From contig JANVCC010000077.1 of the NCBI GenBank assembly GCA_025345505.1, positions 10,161,163 through 10,225,162 on the forward strand: DNA of 64,000 nucleotides, given 5' to 3'. Position 1 is the first letter of the stretch, and each line of letters starts with the position of its first letter. This DNA comes from Todiramphus chloris collaris (taxonomy: Eukaryota > Chordata > Aves > Coraciiformes > Alcedinidae). Below, piece by piece: positions 36,771-48,000 of this stretch. The notes under the pieces were generated by a model. The model was given only the letters and a program-made list of their open reading frames with translations, ran no database searches and was not told the DNA's origin. The position numbers were made by a program, and so were the translations under genes.

Positions 36771-37921
36771 AAGCCCTTTGTTCTAACATATACTAGACAG
36801 ACAAACTAGGACATTTAATCTGCATTTAAGTATTTTGGACAAAAATAATTTGTATTGATTTACCTTTCTTTGTCATTCAACTCAGTGATTCACCATTTTT
36901 ACGACACCGTGGTTTCTTTGTATCTGAAAATAAAACAGAGAAACAGAGGTACACACAGATGATATGGTTCTTAGTAAGTCATGTTAAAATAAAACACAGC
37001 TTCAAGTCACAGTCTAGCCAGTGCCTGATTCTTTTTTTGCTCTGATTGCTTGAAATGAAACACAGGATCAGTAAGTGTATTACTGTATACTCTCAGGCAA
37101 AGAGAGCCTGACAACAGAACAAATCTTCTTACCCTTCAGGTGCTGTGTGGTTCCTGTGGAAAACTTAAAACCACCTGTATGTGAGAGCTGCAAATATCTC
37201 ATACAATAGAATTATTTTCTTATTTTTCTGGTAAGAGTATGGGAGATTAAAAAGCATCAAAGAAAGATCCTCAAAAGGTTTTAAATCAGTTACCAAGCAT
37301 GCTTAGTCTTTGATCTTTCAGGTGCTTTTAGGAAGAATTCACCCAGCTTGATATTGTTGTTGGCAGCTGTCTTTCTCAGGCACCTTTCAGGAGCTGCAAG
37401 TGAAAGAAATTGTTCTAGCTACAGTGGCCTGCTTTCTGAAGGAAGATAATTTTCCATCTCATATCCTACCTGCTCTCTGTCAGCATTGGAGAATGCCTTC
37501 CATAGTACAAAACGGTCAAGAGTAGATCTGGCACTTAACTACCATCCTACTTGGGGTTACTTGAGCAGAGACTGTAGTCAGTGCAATAGTTTGAGGTGCA
37601 CCTGTCATTGGGAGAGCTCTGGATGCTGTAAACAGCAAAGTTCAACTGTATTGTTCATAAATAGTGTATCTGGTGGTGGCCATTGTAAATCATGGCAAAC
37701 TGGAAGATGATACATGGGTTGCCTACTCACAAATGTTGGTCAGCAGTGAGCTGGAACATCGTGAATGTTTAATGCCTCATGAAGGGATATTAAACATTCT
37801 CCTTGTTCATCTCCTGAAACGTAGCCAACCAGCTGCATTTTGGGTATGCAAAATGTTTGGAGGTGTCGCCAACAAAATAGTGATTTTATGCATCCTATGT
37901 TATTGTGCTATTCAGCTCCAA

Positions 37922-37983
37922 ATTCTTTACAGAATTACTGAGGCTGGAAAAGACCTGAGATCATCAAGTCCAACGAAAATTTG
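37922..37983 (-). mobile_element. CR1 LINE 3'-end fragment
   Basis: The + strand reads 'cagaattactgaggctggaa', 'aagacctgagatcatcaagt', 'ccaac', which is the typical reverse complement of a CR1 3' terminus. It ends about 120 bp before the last PLPP4 coding exon, near its branch-point zone. Confidence 0.8.
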
Positions 37984-38105
37984 AAGTTCCCATTTTCTAA
38001 GTTAAACACTTCCATGTCAAATAAATGTCTTTTATTTACAGTTGTTGCTACTGGTTGACCTTTCCATGGTAACATGCTTCTGGTTTTCTTGTTTTTCTTA
38101 TCTAG

Positions 38106-38305
38106 ATGCTTTCGTCGGAGGGATCATTGGCCTCATTTTTGCTTATATTTGCTACAGACAACACTACCCTCCTTTGGGTAATACAGCGTGTCATAAATCT
38201 TATGTCAGCCTGCTAGATCAGAACTCTGTGAAGAAAGAAGAGAGACCTACATCAGATAACGCTACTGGCCTGCCTCTAGAGGGAATAACTGAAGGTCCTG
38301 TATGA
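38106..38305 (+). CDS. PLPP4: PLPP4 last coding exon, about residues 206-271, with stop
   Basis: The coding part is 200 bp, from acceptor TTATCTAG at 38105 to TGA at 38303-38305. Its first two bases (AT) complete Asp206, the last residue of the third PAP2 signature. The protein continues AFVGGIIGLIFAYICYRQHY, the final membrane helix, then PPLGNTACHKSYVSLLDQNS and a charged cytosolic-type tail ending LEGITEGPV. The tail agrees with remembered human PLPP4 in KKEERPT and in the last nine residues and differs in the middle, which is normal between birds and mammals. The frame is open back to an ATG at 38042, but that part is intron. Confidence 0.97.
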
Positions 38306-38566
38306 CTTTAAGAAATGTGCAGAATGAACTTTTAGCCTTCTCACATTTCCTTCAAACTGGTCTCTTAACACGGTGTTTCTTACCGAACATGGTTTTTTCT
38401 TTTGTTTCTTTTCATTTTATACAGAGAAATTAAATATTTTATTTTTAATGCCATAATATCATCATACTTTGAAAGTTTAATTTTCAGTTCATATTGACTT
38501 GCTGAATTACTTGTTTTCTGTCTGCTGCAAACAGATAGACTACTTGAGGGAAGGGGAAAGAACTTG

Positions 38567-38572
38567 AATAAA
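38567..38572 (+). terminator. Candidate proximal poly(A) signal AATAAA
   Basis: This is the first canonical AATAAA after the PLPP4 stop codon, 262 bp downstream. A GT-containing stretch (gtgtgg, tggtcagg) follows within 15-30 bp and could act as the downstream element. An ATTAAA at 38429-38434 is a weaker alternative. Confidence 0.5.
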
Positions 38573-39994
38573 AACAGTCCCGTGTGGAGAATGGTCAGGA
38601 GAGTAGTTTTAGGATGATGTGGTTGAGGATATAGTAGACCTGGATACAGATTTTTCTGAAGTACTGAGTATCTCCTAGAAAGTTCTGGTTGTCTTCATCA
38701 CTCATTGATTTTGATGGGTGCTGAGTACACACAGCACTTTTCATCAGATGTCCAGCATCTATTGTGGCCAGCCATTTCTTTATATAACTTGATAAGTTAG
38801 AATATTATCCTCGTGTTTATCTTGTTGCCATCTAACATTAAAAAATTTCTCCACATCCTGCTAGAACTTCGTATTAATTGTCAGGTTGTGACCAGGTCAT
38901 TCTGAGCTACTAATGATCAAGCAGCCAAAAGGTATGAATGGTCAAGTGTTGGTAAGAGCTGAGATCTGTGTATTAGTAGTTCCACGGGATGATTCTGACA
39001 TTCAAGAAATTCCACACTGTTAAAATTATCAGCTTACAATAACATACAAGTTCATAAAATGGATTGGTATTAGCCATTTTCTTGGAGCGGTCTTGCAGCA
39101 ATTACCATCAAAACAAAACGAAAGAACACCCATGACATTCAACAAGTTGAAGTCTTTAAAACAAATTTTTAAAAATCCTAAAACTGTGAGGATAAAGAAA
39201 CACAACGTTTCCTGTGAATCTTGGTGTGCCATGCTCATTCTTGTGTAGTGATTCACTGCAGCATCGGTGATCTGAAGAAATGCAAAGATTTTCATTTGTG
39301 ACTTTGGGCGCACAACCATGAATTCTTGTGGTGGTCTCTAGCGCTGTATAACATATCCAGAGGAATGCTGGGGGCAGTTTTTCACTAGATCCATTCCACG
39401 TTTTCAGCTCATCATGTTCTTGAGCATGGTGTTTACTAAGGTTGGCTTGGTACCTAAACTGAAACTCACATGAATTAAAGCACTGTTGGTATGGAGAAGA
39501 TTCCTAAGTGTGTGACTTTAGTTAATTTATTATTGGTAGGATCTTGTTTTGTTATGTATGCACTATGCAGTACACATCACATTCCTGTGAAATTGATGTA
39601 CCTTTGGATGGCAGAATGTCAGATTCCAGATTTTTTTTTTCTTAGATGTCCTGTGAAAACACAGGCAAATGTTCCAGACCACATCTTGGCAGTTGAACAT
39701 TACTTATCTGGAGCTGCTGGTTAAAGCGATCAAGATAGCGTTGATCAACGACCATTATTACGGTGCTTTAGACTGGAAGAGACTGCTGCCATAATTATAA
39801 TTTATGTGTTCCTGTTGGAATATGTATTGGCCTTGTAGGCATTTTGTGATTCAAACAGCTCAGTGTCTTTATGTAAGGCTTGTCATTTTACTTTTCTCAA
39901 AGGTAAGCTTTGTAGATTTTTATGAGAAGAGCTACTTCCTGATTGGCAACACTTGAATTTTTATGGAAATCAAGTAAATTAGAATCCCTTTAAA

Positions 39995-40000
39995 AATAAA
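39995..40000 (+). terminator. Candidate intermediate poly(A) signal AATAAA
   Basis: AATAAA occurs here, about 1.7 kb after the stop, but no obvious GT-rich element follows closely. It is the weakest of the three canonical hexamers. Confidence 0.25.
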
Positions 40001-41134
40001 TGTCATAATTGTACAAGAGGATGCAACTTTACTATGTATAAACTTATATGATATGTGGAAATAACTATAAATAGGAAATTAACTTAAGGAACAGAATGTA
40101 ATAAGCCTGAACCCAGGAGGAGTTTGTAGAAATTAGGCTTGATTTACTTGTAAAACATACCAGTTTGACCGTGTCAGTTAAAGGCAGGATTTTTTTACTG
40201 GCAGTTACAGTATTCTGAGCACTAGAACAGACATGGTTTCCCAAACATAACTCTGTTGGTGTACATATGCTAGTTCACAAAAATAGCATCAACAGAGCAA
40301 AATTATTCTGGCATCGCATTAGCACTGGATTTGACAGAACGATCCTGTAGTGTTACTGAGTTCTTATTCTAGAAATCCGCACAATTTAGTGGAGGTTTAA
40401 TCTTTCTATAAAGTTTTTAAACCATCCTGCAGAATTCTGTAACAGGAATAGCATTTTCTATTACTTCATATGGGAGGATTAATGAAAGCCCTGGAGTAAG
40501 GGTGTCATGTCTTTACATTCTATAGGGCTTAGCCATTAGCTTTTTCTTTCAGCAGGAACCCTAGTCTTCCAGGTTATATGCAAATGATAAAAAAAAATAA
40601 AAATAAAAATAATCTAAAACCAAAATTAGAAGTTTCATACTGATCCATAGAGCAGTTTGCATGTTTTTATATAGGCCTGGCTTATTCTCAAAATTGAGTG
40701 GGGCCTCCTTAGTGTGCTGTACACATTGGCAGTATTTTAATGGCTTTTGATACAAACAAGCTATCTTCTTCAGGGTGCAGAAAGCTTCTAACAGCCCTCG
40801 AATGAGTAGTGGCTGTTGAAAGATTGGAATATGAAGTGTAATGCAGCATGAATACTTACTTTGAAAGAGGAATTGGTGAACTTTGCAAAGCAGTAAAGAA
40901 TAACATCTTTTAATGGGAATAATTAAATTGAAAGTCACAAAATAGACGACGTAAAAATCTTTGATTAAAATGTACTTTAAACTATGAAAGACTTAATGAA
41001 ATGAAACTTGCAAAGGGATCTGTAGGCGCCGTAATTACCAGTGCAAAGTCAGCGTAGGGAAGGCATTTTGTGGATCGGTGTATTTTAATCTCATGCTTTC
41101 TCAATGTGAAGGAAATGTAATGTTGTAATGCACC

Positions 41135-41140
41135 AATAAA
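41135..41140 (+). terminator. Candidate distal poly(A) signal AATAAA
   Basis: AATAAA is followed at 41153-41178 by the GT-rich stretch tgtgggtttgtacatctgtg, the best downstream element of the candidates. It could define a long 3' UTR isoform of PLPP4. Confidence 0.4.
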
Positions 41141-41797
41141 ATAACACATGAATGTGGGTTTGTACATCTGTGTGTTATCACTTTTTTGAGAAGAATAACG
41201 GTTGCCAAGTCCCTTCTGTTAATAAACCATGGGGAGTGTTAAAAACACGAGCCCTAATGTGGCTGCGTTGTTGAGAACAAGTTCCAAAAGTCATTACTGA
41301 TACCATGAAAATGGAGCAGCCTTCCTGTGTTAACCAAACTCTGCTAACCAACTTTGATCCAGGAAAATGTCCAGTGTACGTCTGCAAGGTTGAAATTTTG
41401 AAATATTTAACCAGCTAAACTTCAACATGGCCCTTTCATATGTCACGTTCCGTATCTCAAATAATACTAGGAGTGCCATATTTAATAACAAATGTGGTTA
41501 GACTAGAAGAGAACAAAATATAACTGAACACAACAGAAATATCCTGAAACCAAGAGAAGCGAGAGGTTGTGAACCAGGCAGCTAAACATCCCCATAGTGA
41601 ACACTCATCTCGGGCAGTGTATTAGGAATAGAGCTGGAGCATCTATGCTGATTCATTCTCAGGTATTGTTGTGTGCAATTTACTTTGATTTGCCCCTCTA
41701 TTCTTTCCCTGTGCATACAGCTCGTTCTTTTTAGTTACTGGGAAAAGAAAGCCTCCTTTTCCTTCTTTCCATGGCAAACAGTGCTATTCTATGGACT

Positions 41798-41822
41798 GGG
41801 GCGGGGGGGTGGGAGGTGGGGG
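41798..41822 (+). repeat. G-rich tract, G-quadruplex pattern
   Basis: Runs of 4, 7, 3, 2 and 5 G are separated by single non-G bases. The seven-G run can supply two of the four required G-triplets, so the pattern meets the usual G-quadruplex rule with very short loops. Confidence 0.85.
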
Positions 41823-42032
41823 AGGAAGGCAAGCTTTGTTTTCTGGTACTAAAATTCCATTGACTTCAGTGGAACTGCACTGGATTCACTAAGCACGTCA
41901 CATCCAATAGATGGAATAAAGCCTTCACATGGTTTTTGCTCACACTCTTGGTTTTTTAGGAGTGTAATTACCAAAACATCGCAACTACTTTGTCCACAAT
42001 TTTGTTTTCTTGTGATGACACTTTTCTCTCCC

Positions 42033-42077
42033 GAGTTGGAAAACTCCTGAGGTTTTTTTTTTCTGAGTTGGAAAACT
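42033..42077. repeat. 13-bp direct repeat, 32-bp period
   Basis: GAGTTGGAAAACT occurs at 42033-42045 and 42065-42077, with a T-rich spacer. It is likely a local duplication. Confidence 0.85.
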
Positions 42078-45000
42078 AACCCAACAGAAGTGGAAAAGCT
42101 GTGAACACAGCAGCACGAGGATGATGGGGGTGCAAGGTTAAGCACATGTTTCTGTTGCTTTTGATGTTCAAAACCTGTTCAGAATTGTCACAAGCAATAG
42201 GAAACAACACCTATGAAATTTCTGTATTACCTGCTCACCTGTGTTACTGCTTAGAGTGCTGCTGTGCCTGCCAGGACAAATACAGGACAGGTCCTCTATT
42301 GAACACTATGTTTATAATAATTCACAGAAGGAAAACAGAAATTCTGCTTTTCATGCCACCAGCGTAAATGCTGCAGTATTGCATGGAGCTGCAATAATGC
42401 TTTTCTTGTCAAAGCAATGTCTGACATTCTGGTCTTCCATCCCTGTAGGCTGAATCTTGCTCCCAGTAAACTCTCATCCACTTCAACGTGAAAAGAGGAG
42501 CCTCTAGTTTCTTTCCAGACGTACGTGTTACATTGCAGTCGGCATCCTGCAATGCTGTGGGTTTGCTCTAAACACCGTGAAGTTTCAGGGCTTGATGTGT
42601 CTAAACATTTGTCTGGGAAAGGACACTCAAAAGATTCACGGTGACCATTTCAAAAGGGCAGGACAACCTTCAGAGTCTGTCTGTATAATGGGAAGGTTTA
42701 ACAGCTGTGTGAACGACTGTCTAAGGGAGAATTGATTTCTTCGAAGAGAGAAGGCTGAACGCTGGTTGTTTTTCTCCAGAATTCTCATTGATCAAAGAGT
42801 CTAAGCATCCTCTCCAGATGCTCCAGTCATATTCTATGATTTTTTTTTTTCCTCAATTCTCTTTAAAAGGCAATCATACATATAGGCAGCTCCCTTTATT
42901 AAGAACACTTTGAAAAATTCAGAACGGTAGAAATGAAATTTAAAAATCAAACACGTAAATAAAAATTATCAAACTGCAAAATTTAGTTTTACACAGAGAA
43001 AGCAAAAGAATATCATATTGATCAAATGTTACCTGTACCTATGCGTTCCGTAGGATTGGTAATCTTGAGGTAATGCTGTAAAGTAAAATAAAGCTCAAGG
43101 CCATGATAATATGCTTTAAGTCCAAAAAGACTTAAATTAATAAACAACAGTATGGCTAGTGGATTAAATACAATGTAAAAATAAGTTAAAAGTAGTTCTA
43201 GATTAGTTAATTTAATGAACCCCGATTTAAGTACAAAATGAAAGCACCTACGAGGGTTTTATTCCCATTGACTTATAATATTGTTGAACATTGAGGATTA
43301 ATACCCATAGGCATAACCTGCAGGCATATTTTCCATATTGCTCTTTCCCATCTTTACAATGTATTAGTAGCAGAAAAAGGGGAAGAGAAGTGTTTGCTGA
43401 TATCTACACATACCTTGTCCTGGATGATACCTGTCTCCCTTCTCTCTCTCATCCTCTCTTAGTTAGAAGATTTTCAAGTGGTCTTCTGTTGTTCTGCTGT
43501 ATATGCTCTTGTTCCTGTTTGCAAAGCTATTTTCTCTGAAGTTACAGCTTCAGTCAGCTTGATAGGCACCACAAGCACCCCTCCTTTGGGGCACTGATTT
43601 AATGCACAGACTGAGGAGGCTTGACCTCACATTTGCAACTGTTCCTTCCACACTCGGGGAAAGCAGGCAGCAGTTACTATGGGATCAGCTGTTTGGGTTA
43701 ACTTTCACTCTTTGCTGTAAATGAAATAAATAAGCTGACCCTAAGGGATCTGCACATGTAGATTGACAACAACGAGATGGCTCAGAGGATCACAAACACT
43801 GCAGCTTGGGGCTGCCCTGCACTTCTCTGCCCCTCCTGGGTTAAGTGATGCAGTGCTCTTCTCCAGGCACCTAGGATGCAGACTGGAAATATCTGCCCAA
43901 GCTTCAAGGAGTTAAACATGAATTAATAATGGAAACCCGCTGATATAAAAGAGCCTGGAATGTTAAGAATGATCTACACATGTATAATAACCTCTCCCTG
44001 CTTAATCCTTTACAGACACTTCTCCCAGAGTGGGAGCTCTTTTGTGTTTGGAGTTAACAGAATCATCAATATTTATAAGCTTCCAAGTCTAATTAATGCA
44101 CTTATATATTATAAACAACATTTACTTACAACACAGAATACAACTCTTAGGGGACTAGATATCATTACAGAATTGCCCAGCAGAATCAAAACAAGCTCTA
44201 ACAGGAGGACTTAGGTTGCCGTTGATAGAGAAAAACATCTCAGTCTTGAGCCACAGGGCACATTTTAGAAGTGGCTTTTACAATTCTTAGCATTGCAGAG
44301 AAAGAGTAATAAGTAAAGGGAAGTGTCCAAGTGCACTTTCACTCAAGGGAATTCTTATCCAGATGCACAGCTGGAGCAGAAGCACGTTTCTGTTCTTCAT
44401 GTTTAGATATACAGGTTGAGCAAATGCACATCTGACCTGCAAGAGTCTGTGAGTGATGGGTGAGTGTCTTTTCACAAGTGTGGTTTGGAGGTAATGATTC
44501 AGAAACATTCTCACTTTCTCCATGATGCCTTCTGGAGACCGCTACCAACACAGTTACACTCACAGCAGGCTAATGCTTCACTTTTAAGGACCTTCTGAGG
44601 TACAAAAACTTAGTCTACCCTGTCATCAAACATCCTCTGCCCGGCACAGGTATTGGTTTATCATTCATGCTTAAGATAGCATGAATCCTGATGTGTCTAC
44701 TTCCCAAAGAGACAGTGCATACCAAATAAAACTGTTCTTCAGACCACTGTCTAATGAAACCACATTGTTAGCACTATTCAGTGAAATACAAGAGCTCTCT
44801 AAAATAATTTGTTCATGATTGTCCTTGTGCCACATTTCCAGCCCCGTGACGGCGTATTTCTATCCTCCAGCTTTCCGGTGTGTGGTCGCTGCAGCAGAAT
44901 GGAAACACTCTGTGAAATAAAGACAACACTGATCTGCCATCATGGGAACCATTTGTGTGAGAACCATAGCTAAGGCAAATATCACCACTATTCTAGTTAG

Positions 45001-48000
45001 CATCGCTCTCTCAAAGTGACTTTGTGATACCAGTCAGAAGATTAAGAGTGAAGAGATGATAATTAAGATACATGCCTATTACATAATTGCTGGACGAGAT
45101 CTAAACAAGGGAATGTTTGATTTATTAGTCCCAACAGCCTTGCCCTTTGCCCTTTCCTGGACACACAGTGACTGAAGGCTCCCAGGAGTCATATTATGCT
45201 CAAAAATCTTCTGAGCTTTGTATTCAATTCCTTCGATCGGGGCTATGAGGAGAAAGGAGTCCCCACTTTGTTTAGGGTGTTATTTATGAATCATTTATTG
45301 CTACTCAACAGACTGTTGAATAACCATCTTCTTTAGCAGACAGGATGAATATACGATACTATTGTAAGAGTCTGTATTCTGGGCACATCATCTCTTATCA
45401 GCATTACCGACCGTTTGTGTATACAAAACTGCATTTCATCTTCATTTCCCATCCAACAGACTGACACCGCAATGAAAGATTCAGATGCAAGCTCTTATTG
45501 AAGCCAACATAGCCCTGTTAAAAAAAAAAGGGGGAAGGAGAAAAGGACATTATGGCAATGTCACAATGTCACTCTAATCTAAGAGGTAGAAGCTTGTCTA
45601 CGGAGTGACTGTGCTGGAATTCGTATCTGCAGCATTGTCCAACAAAGATAAAGCCATTTAAAACATCCTTTGTGGCAGTAAGTGTGAAAAAGGCTGGAGC
45701 TGGCCTCTTCACACAAATCATTTCATGAAACAAGAGTCACATTGCTGAGGTGTGTTTGGAAAACGGGAATTCCATTTCACAAGCATGCGATACATTAGAA
45801 TACAGTTTTAATTCCATATGTTAATGCAACTCTGAATTTTAGGACTATTTTAATGGAAAAAAAAGTTTTCAATCCCTCCATATAGCTCAATGTATAAAGC
45901 TTTCTGCCAGTCTGTGGAAAGAATTATTTCCACCCTTGATCTTTTGAGGCTTCCAACCCACTCATGTCGAGCAAATGACCATAGCAACAGGGTTATTCTC
46001 CAGGGGGTGATTTGTTCCTTCATAATTTGTTCTTTTCCTAATTCTATCCTGGGCTGAGAAACCTCCCCCAACATGTCAGTGCAACTCTTCTGTTTCTGTG
46101 AATTGTTCTGATGGCAAATACTTTTAATTTTTGACCAGTTTAATTTCAGCATCATCTGGAGTCCCCTTTCTTTTATTTTAATGCTAAAAGCAAACTCCTG
46201 TGCTATTAACCTCAAAAAGAGGTGAGCACAGCTGATCTGAGTATCTGGTTCAGGATGATGGAGAACAAGCACTATCACAGACAAACCAGCCTCCTGCATC
46301 AGCTTTTTAAGAAAGAGCTCTCAAGTTCAGAGAGAGGATAGAGAACTGGACCATGGTGCAAGAGGAGGTGTTGCAGGAACTCATGACTGGTAAGGGGACC
46401 TATATTTCCCATGAAGAGATGAAAACAGCCTCTGTTCTACTTGGGAACTCCCAAGCTAAGTGAAAATAAGTTGTTAGTGCACTGCAGCTGGGAATTTGTG
46501 AAGTTTAAGCACAGCACTGTTCAATGCAGTGAAACTGTACAACAGCTTTGTGTTGTGGATAAGGGTGGGGCAGAGGAGTTTATTTTGTTTCTTGATGCCC
46601 TTTAGTTTGTGGAAGGCTTCTGCAGCTAGGAGCTTTGTAATTAATTGACCCCCTAGTGAACTTTTTCAGTTTTGGGGGTTTTTTCCTTTCTTCCCTTCCT
46701 CCTTACTCTTAATAAATGGAGAAGCTCCAGAGTTAGTGTTCTTAAGCATATTCCTATCTGCCATTAAATAAAGGAGTTTCTAACTTGAACTCTGCTGGCT
46801 CACAACCATGTATATATTAACCTCTTTCCTCTTTACTGTTATGAAATGATTATTCTGAAGAAGTCAACTAGTTTTTTGAATGCTTTACTTAATGCTTATA
46901 GTAGTTTCTAAGGATTTTACAGAACTGTTAGGTAAGTAAATACCTGTTCTCCTTGCTAAACTAAGAGGAAAAGTTGCACTCCTTGTAGTGCTATGGTTAT
47001 AACTATAGTCATGACAGGATGGTTTATTGAGTTTAATGGCACTTCTAATGGGTACACAATATGAAGCATTTATAAAACAGTAAATGCAGCTATGAAGAAA
47101 GGTGCTTATCGGTTAAATCACAGAAAGACTGCCTCATTAGGTTGTGATACTCCCCTAAATAGCTGGAGTCATTGCTGTAATTAGTAGTACCGTTCAGACT
47201 CGTATGTGATGCGTAGCATCCTCAGAACCTAGTGAAGTAAATCATACACTAAGGACTGTAAGCTTGCTTCTCCTCTGCTAAATCTTTGCTGGTAGCATTG
47301 CTGATGTTCGCTTGGGTACATCACAACTGCGAGGAATTTGTTTAAACACAAGAAGTAACATGCCCAGTACAATCTAAACCAATCCTGTGACCTGAATTTC
47401 AATGGCTTTGCTAGGAGAGACCAGGGCAAAAATACATCTTCTTGTCAGCTGAACTCGACTAAAAGCTTTTCTGTCACTTCCCAATCACGCTGAATTTTCC
47501 CTGAGTTTCAAAGAAGGGCAGCGGTATAATTTATTCTTTGCGGTGTGTTAAAAGCATAAAGGTTATGTTCAAAGGAGGAAGATAACTACGCAGTGTTCAG
47601 GTAAGTAAAGATTCACAGATGCTTTCCTCTTCCAGCCCTGCCCTCAGTGTAGCATCACAACTGGTATTTTATGGTCTGGTGATGCTTTCCCAAAACACAC
47701 CATGTCTTTCTTCGGGATAAATTGCATGTTTAGGTCTTTGGATCACTTCTAAATGCTTACATTAGTGCTCCCACTAACTTTTGTGGGTTAATGCTACTGT
47801 GCACAAATAACTGTCTAGAGGCTTAGTTCTCAGATGTGAGGGGTTTTTTTTCAAATGGGCTCTCAGTATCTTTTGTGTGTGGTGATTGCTCACTATTATT
47901 AAACTCTGATTCCCAAAGGTGATCATTTAGGAAACCCAGATTCTCTTGAAAAGCACTGCCTTGTATTATTTCAGTTGAATGATGGCTTCTCTCTTGCTTT

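Larger units (their letters stand above)
32871..38105 (+). other. PLPP4: PLPP4 last intron (5.2 kb), phase 1
   Basis: This intron has donor GTGAGC at 32871 and acceptor TTTTTCTTATCTAG ending at 38105. It contains a T-rich run just after the donor (32899-32923), a long open frame at 34844-35482 that I do not accept as a gene, an old CR1 fragment at 36545-36770, another at 37922-37983, and a second plausible acceptor at 38039-38041. The other stretches look unique and AT-rich. Confidence 0.85.
1..38572 (+). other. PLPP4: PLPP4 gene, 3' part (exons and introns)
   Basis: This span holds the last five coding exons of PLPP4 and the introns between them; the gene begins upstream of the window. Joined, the exons give 216 residues ending in LEGITEGPV and a TGA stop. 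The human protein, as remembered, has 271 residues, of which 55 precede the first exon seen here, so the sum fits exactly. The family member is PLPP4 rather than its paralogue PLPP5, because the second motif reads PSIHS (PSGHS in PLPP5) and the C-terminal tail is the PLPP4 type. PLPP4 is a multi-pass membrane enzyme that removes phosphate from lipids such as diacylglycerol pyrophosphate, phosphatidate and lysophosphatidate without needing Mg2+. The right end given is the first AATAAA after the stop; the true 3' end may lie further on. Confidence 0.95.
38306..41140 (+). other. PLPP4: PLPP4 3' UTR, extent uncertain
   Basis: No coding signal follows the TGA. The 3' UTR must begin at 38306; where it ends cannot be settled from sequence. 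Candidate poly(A) signals are ATTAAA at 38429, AATAAA at 38567, 39995 and 41135. If the last is used the UTR is about 2.85 kb. The DNA is AT-rich and free of recognisable mobile elements, which would suit a long UTR. Confidence 0.5.

Noticed and set aside
38042-38305. 87-codon frame as a separate small membrane protein
   Set aside because: From 38106 it is the last PLPP4 exon; the first 21 codons are intron read in the same frame by chance.
4334-38305. Assignment to PLPP5 instead of PLPP4
   Set aside because: The C2 motif is PSIHS, the loop reads [18 protein letters not shown], and the tail ends LEGITEGPV, all PLPP4 traits; PLPP5 has PSGHS and a different tail.
42770-42850. Possible CR1 tail ('catattctatgatt')
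   Set aside because: Only the last dozen bases fit; the upstream sequence lacks the usual CR1 phrases.
45850-46299. 149-codon minus-strand frame
   Set aside because: No recognisable protein features and no promoter or splice context; chance open frame in intergenic DNA.
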